This document shows positions 22,955 to 36,119 of a stretch of DNA of 64,000 bases, one piece after another. The stretch is from Pinus tabuliformis. Taxonomy: Eukaryota; Streptophyta; Pinopsida; Pinales; Pinaceae. The notes beneath the pieces were generated by a model. The model was given only the letters and a program-made list of their open reading frames with translations. It had not been told where the DNA came from and searched no databases. Both the position numbers and the translations under genes were made by a program. The stretch lies in contig CM062808.1 of the NCBI GenBank assembly GCA_031772625.1, positions 475,723,655-475,787,654 of the forward strand, given 5' to 3'. Every line of letters starts with the position of its first letter. Position 1 is the first letter of the stretch.

Positions 22955-24009
22955 TGTCACACGGAATCTGTCAAGGGTGCGGACACGACTGACCTTCCTA
23001 GAAGTCTAAGACATTCTAATGACAAACAAGACAAAATGGAGTGATCTTTCTCTAAATACACCTTTTACAACATGAAAACTACAAGTGTTTAGGCTTACCT
23101 TATTCCAAAACGCTGTTGTTGAAGTCCGTTCTTGACGATCCGGATGAGCTCCTCCTTCAAGTCAATTCCTGCAACCACAAACAATCAAACAATTACCAAG
23201 CACTTGCATTTCATATAATAAAACATATATTCAACATGCAGACCAAGGAACACATGAAATAACTCATTAACACAAGCTATTGAGAAAAATAAACCAGTTT
23301 GTATTAATAACGAAACAAAGAAACTCTTACAACCTGGCCTTGGTGTTGTGCAAGTTCCTCCCAGGGTCCATCAAGGGTTTTCCTCTACTTTGACAAAGCT
23401 CACCCTCTCCCAAGTAGAATCAAGTGAAGACAATCTCTCCTCACAAAGGCTCTAATGGAAGACCTAAATCCTGCAGCATTTACCCAAAGAAAATGTATAG
23501 CTCCAACCTCCCCTCCTTCTGGCTCAATGCCTTTATTTATAGTGCTGTAAAGAGGTTATTCAGGTCCACTATCAATGGGATCATCCCCCTCTATGGGTGG
23601 GATAGCTCCCTTATTGATGGGATAGGTTCCCCCTTAATAGAGATACATGAACCAACTGGAGGCGCATCCATTTCATCAAACCGACCTCTAGAATGTTCTA
23701 GAAGTAACCACAAGTAACTTTTTCAAGATAAAACTCGCGCATTTTGCCTTTTACAGAGGGACGCACCTGTCCCTTAACATACAGAGCGTCCATGGACGCA
23801 TATTTTGTGAACATGGTCAGCGTCCCCGCAGGTAAGGCTAGAGAGAACCTGCGACCCCAGAGATAAACATGATTTTTACAAGACTTTCTCTCTTCTTTGA
23901 GTTTGAGATGGATAACAGAGGCATGAGACTTGCCTAAGAGGGTAGCATGACTTGTTGATTGGAGCCATACTAACTGTAAGTAGTCAAGGTGACATTTTTT
24001 AGTGTAACA
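22955..24009 (-). repeat. 5' LTR of the Tat-like element
   Basis: 1055 bp with ends TGTCACACGG and AGTGTAACA on the plus strand, matching the left LTR but for one base by eye. It drives minus-strand transcription. Confidence 0.95.
23532..23541 (-). promoter_or_regulatory. TATA box of the 5' LTR
   Basis: Read on the minus strand, TATAAATAAA about 470 bp into the LTR. Transcription would start some 30 bp further left on the plus strand, dividing U3 (right) from R-U5 (left). Confidence 0.55.
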
Positions 24010-24014
24010 AGGTT
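24010..24014. repeat. Target-site duplication AGGTT (right)
   Basis: Identical to the five bases before the left LTR at 8546-8550. Confidence 0.9.
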
Positions 24015-25852
24015 GTATGCTTCCCTTCTTTAGTTATATTGAAGTAACCAAAAATGAGCATCATGCAATGGTGAATGTTGAATAAGATTCTTTAAATCTA
24101 ATCGGCATGCACTTACCATCGATAGAAATTATTCCATGTCATGTTTGGAAAGCTTGGTAATGGCATAAAGTCCGTTCTGAATGAAGAGGAATGAAGCCCA
24201 ACTAAAAGGGAAATCCTTAGATGTGTTTCCTCAGCTTTCACTGCACCAAAGGCTAGACTCGCCTGAGGGATCATTACAGCAACCCCACTGACAACATCTC
24301 AATGCAAGACACCCTCAAATTATCCCTCAGGCAGGGGCCGATCTACTTTCACTCTTCTGGGAAGAGGCTGGCAATGGATTCAACCAGCTTGACAATTTTA
24401 TTGAAGAGAGGAGGCCTCAAACCATATGGATCACAATGTGATGGAAATTTCAGTTTTTGGAATTTGGTTTCCATAGAAAAGTAGTTTGGGGTGTTAGATT
24501 AGGCTCCAAATGGAATGTAAAAAGTTATCTTTGGTATTTATCTGCGGCTTCATCTCTGGAAGCGAGAATGAGATAGTTTTTACAATATAAATCAAACCCT
24601 AGTCTGTACCAAAATGGTGGTCTCATGCTTTTAAAGATGAACTAAAAGTTGGGAATGACTCACCAGGTTTTGAATATATCGTGAGGAGGAAAAATGCTTC
24701 AGGAAGATAGATATTTCCAACCACAACGAGAATAGATGCCTCCAAGTTTTGGAATGAAGAATCGATGGTGGCATTCATTATTGGATCTGTCGTGATCTAT
24801 GGACTGGAGATTCAATGGTGGCATTCGATATTGGGTCTATCGTGATCAATGGACTGAGGATTCGATGGTGGCATTCGATATTGGGTTAGATAAAACCATA
24901 ATTCACAACTCTCTCAGATGTCATTTTCGCACCCTATGAAAAGTTTGTGGTTGGAAGGGGTATTGTAAAGAAAAATTAAAGCTTTTTAAAAAGTGTTAAA
25001 ATTTTCCAATGCGAAAAACATAGATACAATATTTTATTTTCACTTACATATTTTAGTTGTATTTGAGAAACTAATAGGCTTTTACATGTTTTTGGTTATG
25101 ATATTAGATGGTATTTATTATAATAATAAAATAACAATAATTTAATTTTAAGGTTATGTTTTTATGCAATCATTTTTCTATTAAAGTTTATGGAGGCAAA
25201 ATGTGAGATGTTGGAAGGAAACAAGTGCTTTTAACCTGGTTGTATTGAACAAATTTAGGCGTTCTTGCATATTAGGTGGGTAAAAATAAAATAAAGTATA
25301 TAGTAAATGGATTTAATAGTTAAAAACACATGTTAGTTTATTAAAATTCATATGTCAAATTTGGAAGGAGTAGGATACACATCTTTTTTTAGGTTAAATA
25401 TATTCAAATTGTTTTGTGAATGGGGTTTTAAGGCCCTATGTTTTCACCTTGAGAAATTGGATTTCTCTCCTAGTCATTCACATAGTTTAGGTTGTTATAA
25501 GCAAGGTAGGTGATTTTCCTTAAGACCTGAACATTTCATTTTAATCAGTGTGATAATGTCGTTTCAATGAGGCATTAAAGGAGGGAATGAGCATGCACAT
25601 TCAGGATGCTAGTGTTAGGTTATGCTTTAGGCATGAGTGCACATCTAAGAAGACTCTAAAAGGTTGAAGAGTTTGAATAGTTAGAGATGTTGGAGGGTTG
25701 TAGTCACAATTAGAGGTTTAGACAAGTAATTTAAGCACTATGAGAAGTTGTGAAGCAAACTTAAGACATTTGAAAAGTTGCACGAATTAGAAAAATTGGT
25801 AGTGGTACTAAGTGAACATTCCTTGATCAAGGTTCATACCCTCTCCTTAGCA
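24015..25852. other. Unannotated AT-rich stretch
   Basis: Resumes the DNA that was interrupted by the Tat-like element. No gene or element family was recognised, apart from a short minisatellite listed separately. Confidence 0.4.
24755..24896. repeat. 50-bp minisatellite, about 2.7 copies
   Basis: The phrase CGATGGTGGCATTC..TATTGG..CTRTCGTGATC starts at 24763, 24813 and 24863, a 50-bp period with a few mismatches. Confidence 0.7.
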
Positions 25853-25919
25853 CTATGACTTTGCAATATGAAGAAGAAATGTGAAATAGATGTGCAACAC
25901 ACTAAATAAGTTGGAAAGG

Positions 25920-26185
25920 TTGTTGCAACATATATAGGTGGTCATGTCGTGTTGCAAAAGGAGGTGTTGGCCCATTCCCATTTCTAATAATATGTCAACC
26001 TTTGAATTTAATTCCCTGTGAATGTGATCAAATGATATGACCCTAAATATTATAATAAACTCCATAATGCTAATCATCCTCTGATCCAATAAAGAAGTAT
26101 ATAAGGAAGTATAACCTTTCATCCAATCTATAACAGCCTTTGAACCCCCTATGACTTGTAAGCTTAGATTGTTGAAGTGACACAA
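25920..26185 (-). pseudogene. LINE-type RNase H fragment
   Basis: The minus-strand frame has the pattern of the RNase H-like domain (RVT_3) found at the C terminus of plant LINE ORF2: IGGSKAVIDWMKG corresponds to the G-D/G-S-x-x-v-I-D/N-W segment, and ISFDHIHRELNSKVDILLEMG to the H-I-x-R-E-x-N-x-x-A-D segment. The expected Asp residues are replaced (GGSK for GDSK, VDILL for ADxLS), so it is decayed. Only the second half of the domain is present; no RT or zinc region was seen near it. Confidence 0.55.
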
Positions 26186-26224
26186 TGAAAATGATTAACA
26201 TAAATGATTAATTCATATTATTGT

Positions 26225-26466
26225 AGTTCTTGTTAGGTAGTCATATTTTTGTTCCTAGACTAAATTAGTCATTCACATTAGTCATTTTTAGTAGTATTAT
26301 TAGCTAGAAGTATATTTTAACTCGAGACTAAATTAGTCATTTATATTAGTCATTTTTAGTTGGTTCTCTTTATATTGCTAATTTTTGGTAGTATTTGACT
26401 TGGAAAAGTTATGGTGACTAACATTTTTAGTCACCTAGTCACTAATTTCACCATTTTCTACTAGTG
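26225..26466 (-). mobile_element. CACTA-like transposon terminus with subterminal repeats
   Basis: Read on the minus strand the segment starts at 26466 with CACTAGTAGAAAATGG, the typical opening of plant CACTA (EnSpm) ends. Inward lie repeated short words: CTAAATTAGTCATT and TTAGTCATTTTTAGT each occur twice, like the subterminal transposase-binding repeats of this superfamily. The partner end was not found in the window, so it is a remnant or its other end is decayed. No transposase was seen. Confidence 0.5.
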
Positions 26467-26509
26467 AATAGAACTGTTGCACCCATCAATAACAATACTA
26501 CCTAGTAAC

Positions 26510-28450
26510 TTCTACAGATTTTTGATTTGAACTCCCCTCATCAATACCAATGCTCCTCGAGCTATCTTGCAAGTATCTTTCTCAAACATTGTTTTTACAC
26601 CTACATCATCCATCTTGCTTACATAAATTATATTTCTGGCTAATCCTAGAATGTGTATAATACCAAGAAGTGATCTAATCCTTCCACTTGTCAACTTAAA
26701 CTTGAATTTTCCTCATCCTATGATTCTATTTTTCCTGCCATCACCTAGGAAGGAATCATCACCATCATATATCTTGTAATCATAGAACCACTCCCCATGG
26801 GGAGTCGTATGAAAGGATGAACATGAGTTAATCAACCATGCCTGATGATCTACATGTGTACTTCAAGAAGTCAAGTACACATCCCCACCTTTATTTGATG
26901 TGATTTTCGCTTTTATAGGAATAGCATCATCAGATCTCGTTCCCTTCTCAGCAGTTTTCAATCTACAATCTTCACTGTAGTTCCCTTCTTTTCTGTGTTT
27001 CCAACACACCTTTATAAATTTTCTAAGATATTTAGATCTCCCTCTAGAGTTAGATATCCCACTTGAGGACATTCTCTTATAGATACAGAGTCTCCATTTA
27101 GAACTTCCATGTTTTTCCATCCCATCTCTTCCAACAATAAGGATGAGACTATATCGTCAAACTTCAAAGTTGTTATGTTACTACCTATGGAAACAACCAG
27201 ACTATCCCACGAGTCCCGTAGAGAAAATAACAAACTAATGCACTTATCTTCATCTGAAATCTCAGTATCAACAGATAATAATTGAATTACCATGTTCTTG
27301 AAGGCATTCAGATCATCTTTCAACGAGTCTCCATCTTTCATCCTCAAGTTATACGGCTTCTTCCATAGGAACAATTTATTTACCAGGGACATAAACTGAT
27401 ACAAAGTCCCTAATTTGTCCCACAAAACTTTTGTTGTAGCTTCTCTTGAAATAATCAGTAATATTGAATTTGAGACACACAATTGTATTGTGCTCTTTTC
27501 CTTCCAATTCAACTTGGTCCAAACTTCTATCAAAATTTTCATTCATTTAGTACCTAGATCCATAACAATCCACTGATCTTTATCCACCAAGGGACTGTCC
27601 ATATTGAGCTTCCACAACTAAAAACTTTGTTAGTTGAATTTTTGGATCTTTATCTTTGCATTGTGAACTATTTCCTTTCACCATAACAATTGATCCTACA
27701 TATCTCCCACTATAACATGGTCTACCAAAGGCCCAAGAGAAACCCTTTAGCCACAAAGGTGTGCTCTTGAATCCAAAACTACTTTGATACCAAATGTGGG
27801 TTTTAACCCTATAGAAATAATACCTTCAAACAAATTCTTAAAACTAACATAAAAGATACAATGGAAATCATAGAAAATATACCCAAATATTTTTCTCTTG
27901 GAACCCAAAACTAGGAAAACCAGATTGATCTTTCATTATGTTCCTTTACAATTATATACATGTTGTAGGATTCATAAAGCCTTGATCTATTATCCATGGA
28001 TTAGAATATAATCACAGTTCCTCTGACCAAATCTACAAAACCATCATGTGCCCAAAAAATCGCTAACAACGAAAATTGCTTGTTGTAAATCGTCAAAATA
28101 GACACAAAAAACTACCAAAAAACCGAACATTTTTCTCACAAAATTTATTTTCTTTTCTCTATTATTTTGAAAAATCCAGTCTACTATTTTTTTCACACTT
28201 ATATCTTATGCTTGTGATTAAATCCATCATGAAATCAGAGCATAAGTGAGTTTGTGAAGAATATTGATATTTTATTAAAATTTTGAAAATATTAGAATAA
28301 CAAAAAGAGAATGGAAAAACTTAGTGTGGTCCTCACTTCTTTAAATTATTTTCATTTGAAGCTAAATAACCAACTATTTTTATGTAGCAAGAGAATTTTT
28401 AGGATCACAATGGGGACCAAAATTGAGCCTACATCATCCATTGAGAAATT
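26510..28450 (-). mobile_element. Ty1/copia fragment: 5' LTR, gag and protease side (old, broken)
   Basis: On the minus strand a copia gag of the UBN2 kind is readable at about 27540-27010 (KVLWDKLGTLYQF, LKDDLNAFKNMVIQLL, ISLLFSLRDSWDSLV). A decayed knuckle follows (CWKHRKEGNYSEDC, near 26985) and then protease-side sequence to about 26510 (IHILGLARNIIYVSKM). Upstream, ATTTGGTATCAAAG near 27783-27796 resembles the initiator-Met tRNA primer site, and a 5' LTR ending in CCCACA at 27795 would extend right to around 28450, though its far end is not clear. RT and integrase are absent. It is old, with several breaks. Confidence 0.7.
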
Positions 28451-28466
28451 GAAGTAATTCAATAGA

Positions 28467-30481
28467 ATGGATTATTCCTATGGGATTTTTTGTTTTTCCA
28501 TAATCCTTGATTTGTTATTTCATGTAGAGGGTTGTAAAATTCCTCGCAAGGTTTGGAAAAAAATGGATGGATTGCTTGGCAAGAAAGATGAGTTGAGAGG
28601 ATATCAGCAGGAGATTGATATGATTTATATATATCCCAACCATTTTGATTCCCTGTAGGAATTCTTCTAAGGATTCAAGAATCTTAAGGCATAGGTAAAA
28701 TCTTGTGGGATAAATATGGAGGAACAAATTATCCTTTCTATAATTTTTAATATAGGTCCTTAATTTGTTGTTTTGTCTCTTCTTTCCATACTTCTAACCT
28801 CTCCATGGGTAAAAAATGCAATATTCCTTGTTTAGATGATTTTATTGAGTTCTTGATAAACGAGCAGTGTAATATTATATATATTGGGGCTCTTAATCAT
28901 TCCAAACCCTATGTTTTTACAATGAAGGATGATAACAAGAAAGAGAAGTAGAAAAAAGGGATCTTGATCACATACATGGAGAAAGCATCTAATCCAGTAA
29001 GGAGAGTATGATCCCCAAGGGAGGAAAATCTAAGAAGGAGAGAACAAAGTGAAACTACTAAAATACAAGATTTCATTTGTAGATTTCCTGTATGGTGAAG
29101 AAAAATGATCTTATGGCCAAAGTATTTCAGCAACATAATCTAGATTACCTCATCCTAGACAATGTCAAGAAAAAGACTAGAGACAGGCCACCAAAGTATC
29201 AAGGTATGGGTCATTTTTTTACTTTCATTACTTCATCATCTAATAGAAATATTTTAGACTCAAGTTTCTCTAATCATTGGACACATCAAATTATTATGAT
29301 TTGGTACCTTGCACTAGTCCTACTACAACAACTTCTTAGACACCTCTTTCTGAGAGAGATCTTCAAGATGATTTTTCATACTCTTCATACTAGAATGTTT
29401 ATCATATTTATTATTTGATTTAGAATTCCCTAATGAACACATTGCATTGCTATATTACAAGCTACAAAGGGCACATCATACTTTACAGATAGTTAATGAG
29501 CTAGTGGGAGAAACTTCCAAGTCACAGAGAACTAGTTCTTAGTTTTTTGGTACTCCACAAAATCTCACTATTATTGTTAGCAAGTACAGGTTCAACCAAC
29601 AGAAAAACGATTCTCATATCATGGTATAGGGTGGATACAAGGGAAAATTTGTGTTGGGGTTGATCAACAACACCATCCCTTATCATAATAATTACATATT
29701 TGACATTGTGTGCATTGTATTTTTAGCCATGATATCTTCCCACTGGGTTTTCCCTCTTTACCTCACCTTTTTCATATTGTGTCTTGCATAATTTGTTTCA
29801 TGAGTACCTAACAGGGCTACAAATTAGTGGGACTCATTGAATGTTTTATGTAGATCTTGTACATGAGTACCAAACATGGGTAAAAATTATTAGGACTCAT
29901 TCACTAACATACTGAGTGATTATGCTTCGAGTGGGTGTTGAGGTACATTACACTGAGGATTTCATCAAGACCTCACTTAGGAAATCATTTGATCCTATTC
30001 CATACATCTCTAGGGGCACATATGACCACTTTTCATTCACTACTAGACCTTTGTTTCCATTTAGTATCTTCACTTATTTTTATCATTTTCTATTTCTATT
30101 AAGCCCGTTGTTAGTAATGGGTGGCACTTAGGATGATATGTGGCAGTGACTGGATAGGGACATGGTGATTTCCTCTACATTATTTCATACCTATGGTCAC
30201 TAATAAAAATTCCCTTTTTTATTTTTGGATACTACTTTATCCACAACATAATCCAATCACCTACCCAACTTATCCTTTAACTTTCAATTTTATTTTTGGA
30301 GGTTTCTAGCTATATCTAAGTTAGGAGTTGCATGACAGAGTTTACACTTCAATTCCAAGTAATACTTTTCTCTTGTAACTTTCAGCTAATCCTATCATTA
30401 GACATTTTTATAATTTAGGGTCTACCACTTCATTTTGGACTTACTGAATATTCTCAGAATGCTAACTAGTTAAGTAAGTGT
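28467..30481 (+). repeat. R1: copia gag/protease-like relic, first copy
   Basis: A decayed coding sequence of the plant copia UBN2 gag type: LLFHVEGCKIPRKVW, LGKKDELRGYQQEI and VKSCGINMEEQ are readable at about 28510-28720, and a knuckle-to-protease-like stretch at about 29090-29300 (MVKKNDLMAKVFQQHN, ILDSSFSNHW). The same 2-kb sequence returns at 45901-47850 and at 54278-60354. Its right end joins copia A exactly at the 5' LTR. It is old with many breaks. Confidence 0.65.
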
Positions 30482-31168
30482 TGTTAGAAATCTAGAAAGA
30501 AAGACTAAATTTGGCTTGTGCCTTCATCAAATATAGTAATTCGATTTTCCACATCAACAGGATGACTTGGACTGCAGCTAACTTGTGTGACATCATTTTT
30601 TTCTACAAGTTCACTCAGTAAATTAGAGATAGAGGCTATAACCCAAACATGCATGGAATCTGAATTACCTAGATGGTGTGGAGGAAAAGGAACATTGTAA
30701 TTATCAATTGTATACAAGTTGAGTGTACAAGCTTGGCAGTTAAGAAAGTGAATCATTCCTTGCGAATTGGCAAGAAAATAGGACAAAATTCCTATATTTT
30801 AGGAGCTAATTTCCTCCAGGATTTCCTAAGGAAATAGGAGCAAGTTGGGGCCTTGAATTTGCTAAGTGTTGGCCAAAGCATGACAGTCAACAAGAGAACA
30901 AGTTTACAATGCAGTTTATGCTTCAGGATCGAAGCAAGATATTGTAATAGTTTCTCATTCTCATCTGATTAATGAAAAGTAGAGGAGGGGTTTTTCTCAG
31001 TTGGGTTACCCTATAAATCATTGTGTTATTATGGAGTTTTAATGGTTGCATTCCATTACATGTGTTCTAAATTTTGATTTACATTCTGCAGAACATTAGA
31101 GGAAATTTGAAATCTCTTGTTTTCAGTTCGAATACATCAGCAGTATCAAATTTCTATTAATTTCTACA
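30482..31168 (+). repeat. Copia A 5' LTR
   Basis: Starts TGTTAGAAATC and ends ATTTCTACA just before the primer site. It lacks a block of about 170 bp that the 3' LTR has. Confidence 0.85.
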
Positions 31169-34100
31169 TGGTATCAGAGTAGAAATCACACTAGAAACCA
31201 GTCAATAGATCTTCTCCTTTAGAGAGTTAAATTTGCAAATTCAGTGAAGCAATTTTTCTTTCGTGAGAGAAAATGTTTTTCAACGGATTAAAACTAAAGT
31301 ATGCCCTTGAGGGAACCTCAAATTCCATAGCCTACAATGATAGGAGGGAAGTAGTTCTCGATGATAATTTTGTGTTGGAGTACACCCAAACTGACATTCC
31401 AAATCCAACAATATCAGATGCAAAACAATTAGCCCAGTGCAAGAAGGATACCACAAAATCCAGGAGAACCACCTAGAGGGTATGAGAAACCACGTAGTCT
31501 TGAATTTAAATGCCAAGGAGACTCCCTTTTATATGTGGAAGTCCATCACTAAGCTATTAAAAAATGGTAGTGATTCCAAGAAATTGGCATTGAGGGACAA
31601 GCTTAGAAACATCTTCATGCATAAAGGAGAAACCATTTGACATTACCTCTCTAGATTCATTCAGTGTCGAGATGATCTTGGAGGAGTTGGAGAAAATAGT
31701 TCCTCTTCAAAACTAGTGAACCTACCTCTCCTAGGCCTTCCAAAATCCTAGCACAGCTACCAAGACTCTGTAATGGAAGGGAAAAAATCCAAATTGGGAG
31801 AGACTCTAGTCTGATCTGGTGCATGAAGGAATTCAGCGGAACACCGGAGACGAAGTAACATCCAAATCTGAGGACAAAGATAATTTTTCCTTGGTTGGGA
31901 AGGGAAAGAAGGGTAAGGCAAAGAAGGCCCCAAAAAATCTAGGGACTAACCAAAACAATGGCAAGAAGAAGGACTTGAGCAAGATAAAAAAAATTCACTA
32001 CCATGAATTCGGGCACTATGGAAAACATGTATGCACAAGAAGTCTAACAAGAAGCCTTCAGGAGGACTAGGAGGTGAAGCACTTGCCTCAAAATTTGAAT
32101 TAGATTTCACCCTAATTGCATGCATGGCAAGCACTTTAATGGGGAGTGTGTTGTATCTATATGCAGGTGCCTCATTCCATATGACAGGATGCAAAGAATT
32201 CTTCAGTAGCCTAGAGTAGAAGGATCTCCACATGCACATAGAACTCGAGGATGATGGGCATTACAATACCCAAGGAATTGGAACTGTATCCTTTAAGAGG
32301 GAGTTAGACTCCCATCTTCATCTGAAATATGTCTTGTAGGTACTTGGGTTGAAGAAGAACTTGATCTTTGTAGTTGTATTGGAGGATCTTGTCTATGATG
32401 TTGTTTTCAGTAAGGGGAAATCCTTTCTAAGACATGTAGCTACCATGAAGATGAAACATATTATATTTCGAGTGAATAATCTTCAAAAAGTTGAGGTGGA
32501 AGCTTGTGTTTCACTGAGTAGCAAGGCAGGAGAAGTGTAGAGTCGAGATATAGGAGAAATCTGGCATAGACGCATGGGACACTTACACCATGGGGCCTTT
32601 AAGATCATGCAGCAAATTACCACTAGTCTCCCAAAATGCACCTTTGACCAACATGATGTCTCCAAGGGATGCACATTGGGAAAATATGTCAAATCCACCT
32701 TCTAGGGCCGAGATAACATAGTTACAGAAATATTGAAGCAAGTCCACTCTAATGTATGTGGACCATTTTCTACAACCTATATAGAAAAACATAGGTATTA
32801 TGTAATTTTTGTTGATGACTTTTCAAGAAATGTTGGATATTCTTCATGGGGAAGAAGGATGAATTTTTCTATAAAAAAAATTGAATTAAAAGCAATTGTT
32901 GAAAAGGATACTAGTCACAAACTGAAATCCCTGAGAGGTAATAATGGAGGAGAATATGCTTCTAGGACCTTCAAGGAATTTTATGCCAAAGAGGGCATTA
33001 GAAGGGAACTGATAACTCCCCATAACCCATAGAAAAATGGGGTGGTTGCAAGGAAGAACATAAGCATAGTGGGAGCACCAAGAGCCATGTTGCATGATTA
33101 GGGGTTTCCATTACATATATGGGCAGAAGCATGCAATACCGCAATTTATTTTCAGAACAAGAGCCCTCATAGAATACTTGGCATGATGACATTTGAAGAA
33201 GCTTTCTCTAGGAGGAATCCAGATGTATCTTATTTCATGATTTTTTGAGCTACTTTGTCTCACCAAGTCTCTAAGGATGACAGCAAGAAAATTGAGCCTA
33301 CATTTGAGATGGGAGTCTTTGTAGGAGACACAAAGACACCACATAATTATAGGGTGTATTTTCCCTCACTCAGGGTAAAAATAGTGAGGAGAGATATCAA
33401 ATTTGATGAGGAGAAGGCTATAAGATGCTCTCTAGAGTTAGAATTTAGTATCCCAAAGAACGAGTAGTTGTTAGTTCCAAAGGAGGAGCCTCAGACAGAT
33501 CTTTAGGATGTTGTGGAGTAGCCACATGTAGAGGAGTAGACAGGAGACAAAGTGGAGGCACCCACTCAACCAAAATATTCCTAAGATGGGAGGAAGAGAA
33601 CCAAATAGGACAAATTGGTGCAGGATGCACAAGAGCATGTGGGAGCTCTTTCATCTCAGCACAGGAAGAGGAGGTCACCAGAAAAATACACTGGGTATAT
33701 GGCTCTCATGACAGAATTCTTTGAGACAGAGCCTTCTTCATTTGAGGAAGAAATTTCTCAAAGAGTGTAGGTTGATGCCATGGTTGAGGAGTATGACTCG
33801 ATCATGAAGAACAATGTATGCAAGGTGGTGCCAAGACTAGAGAACAAATCAGTAGTTGGTTCCACATGGATCTAAAAATGAAGCATGCAACTGATGGGAG
33901 CATCGAGAAGTACAAGGCCAGATTTGTGTACAAAGGTTTCTCTTAGGTATAGGGAGTGGAATATGAGGAAACATTTTCCCTAGTGGCAATATATTCCTCC
34001 ATCGGAACCATTCTAGAATTAGTTGTGTAGATGGGGTGGAAGATCCATCAGATGGATGTGAAGACCACCTTTCTCAATGGTGTTGTTGAGGAAGAAATTT

Positions 34101-35264
34101 ACATAGAGCATCTAGAGGGGTTTGAGACATATGACAGGGAGACAAATATATGTAGACTTAGGAGAGCCGTGTATGGTCTCAAACAGGTTCCCTAAGCATT
34201 GTACACTTAGATTGATACATATCTCAGTGGAATGGGCTTTACCAAAAGTGAAGCATATGTCAATCTCTATCACATTGTGGTAGATGGAAATTTGCTAATA
34301 TCAGTTTTGTATGTTGATGACTTGATACTTACAAGGGATAAGCAGTTGATCCTCTCTTCTAAGGAGGACATTGCGAGATAATTTGAGATGAAATACATGG
34401 GCTTCATGCATTACTTCCTTGGGTTAGAAGTATGGCAGGGTGATGGTGAGTTGTTTGTGTGTCAGGGGAATTATGCCTTTGAAATACTTCAGAGATTTCA
34501 CATGAAGAATTGCAAGTCTATGGACACGCCTCTAGCTACAAAATGGAGGGAGTGGTTCTTTAGGAGAGGAAGTAGATGCCACCATCTATAGATAGCTTGT
34601 GGGATCCTTGATGTATATGGTAAACATAAGGCTTGACATTTTCTATGCAGTTAATCAGTTAAGTCAATCCATGGTGAATCCTACCAAGTTATATTGGAAG
34701 GCAACTAAGCATGTGTTGAGGTACCTCATAGGCTCACTCGAGTATGGATTATGGTACAAAAGGGCAGAGAGAGTGAAGATCCAAGGCTTCACTGATACAG
34801 ATTGGGTAGGGAGTCCATTAGACAAGAAAATTACTTCTAGTGTTATCTTCAGTGTTGGGTCTGTAGCTATTTTCGGGTATGGTAGGAAACAAAGGTTTGT
34901 GGCACTCATCTCAGCAAATGCTGAATACATGGCTGCAATTCGAGCAACATGTGAGGCCATATGGATGAGGAAAATATCGGTGACTCTTTTTAGTTAGGAG
35001 ATGCATCCGATAGTGATTCATTGTGATAATTAGAGTTGTATCAAACTTTTTGAGAATCCAATATTTCATGAGAAGTCCAAGCACATTGATATCAGGTACC
35101 ATCACTTGCAGGATTGAGTTTAAAGGAGAATTATGATGCTATACTACATTCCAACTGAGAAGTAGGATGCAGGTAACTTAACAAAGGCATTTTCAAGAGG
35201 AAAATTTGAATTCCATAGGTGCAGGATAGGGGTAGTGCAAAATCCCTTTCTTGATAAGAGGGAG

Positions 35265-36119
35265 TGTTAGAAATGTAGAAAGAAAGGCTAAATTTGACTT
35301 GTGACTTAGTCAAATTTAGTAATTCGATTTTCTACATCAACAGGATGACTTGGATTGTAGTTAACTTGTGTGACATGGCTTTTGTCTACTAGTTCACTTA
35401 ATAAATTCGAGTTAGAGGCTCAAAGTAGAGTAGTGTATGAAGTGATTGCTAAAATTTAGCAATCTATGTCAGTTTGACTCAGTTAATTGAGCACAAGTAC
35501 TAAGTTGAGTCAGTTGAAGGTCATCTGAGTAGTAAAATTGTTGTTAACTCAAGGATCTCTCATTTAAACCAGTGGATAAGCTAAAAATAGATCAGACATG
35601 CATGAAATTCGAATTGCCTAGCTGGAGTGGAGGAAAAGGCACATTGTAATTATCAATCGTATACTAGTTGAATGTGTAGGCTTGCCAGTTAAGCAAGTGA
35701 ATAATTCCTTGGGAATTGTGCAAGAAAATAGGAGAAAAATCCTTTCTTTTAGGAGCTAATTTCCTCGAGGATTTTGTAAGGAAATAGGAGCAGGTTGGGG
35801 CCTTGAACTGGATAAGTGTTTACCATACTAGTATAGTGAGTAGGAGAAAAGTTTTACAATGCACGTTGTGCGTCACGATCGAAGCAAGACATTGTAATAG
35901 TTTCTCACTCTCATATAATTAATGAAAAGAAGAGAAGGTGTTTTCCCCAGTTGGGTTCCCATGTAAATCATTGAGTTCTTGTGGTATTTTAATGGTTGCA
36001 TGTCATTACATGTTTTTCTAAATTATGATTTCCACTCCATGAAATAGTAGAGGAAATTTGTAATCTCTTGTTTTCAGTTTGAATACCTCAATAGTAGCAA
36101 ATTTCTATTACTTTTTACA
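35265..36119 (+). repeat. Copia A 3' LTR
   Basis: Starts TGTTAGAAATG after a purine-rich GATAAGAGGGAG and ends CTTTTTACA. Confidence 0.85.

Larger units (their letters stand above)
8551..24009 (-). mobile_element. Complete young Tat-like Ty3/gypsy retrotransposon with antisense PMD gene
   Basis: A 15,459-bp element on the minus strand, bounded by 1055-bp LTRs (TGTCACACGG...TTAGTGTAACA on the plus strand) and a perfect 5-bp target duplication. By eye the LTRs differ at one position (8869 versus 23273), so the insertion is very recent. Next to the 5' LTR is a primer site TGGCGACTCCGCTGGGGA, of the tRNA-Arg type known from Tat/Ogre elements; next to the 3' LTR is a purine tract. Order on the minus strand: 5' LTR, leader of about 2 kb, gag, protease, RT, RNase H, integrase, a second RNase H of archaeal type, a 3' region of about 3.6 kb with a gene in the opposite direction, 3' LTR. 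The second RNase H and the large size fit the Tat lineage. The element looks nearly whole, with about one break in the gag-pol reading. Confidence 0.93.
30482..36119 (+). mobile_element. Ty1/copia element A (old, broken, both LTRs)
   Basis: The element spans a 5' LTR (30482-31168), an initiator-Met-type primer site (TGGTATCAGAGT at 31169-31180), gag (about 31273-32050), protease (about 32100-32540, LYAGASFHMTG), integrase (about 32570-33430), RT (about 33770-34590, including YVDD near 34310), RNase H (about 34600-35120), a purine run and a 3' LTR (35265-36119). Integrase before RT gives the copia order. Flanks AGTGT and AGTGC are a near match for a 5-bp target duplication. All domains carry breaks, more than ten in total. 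The LTRs differ widely in sequence and length, so it is old. Confidence 0.9.
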
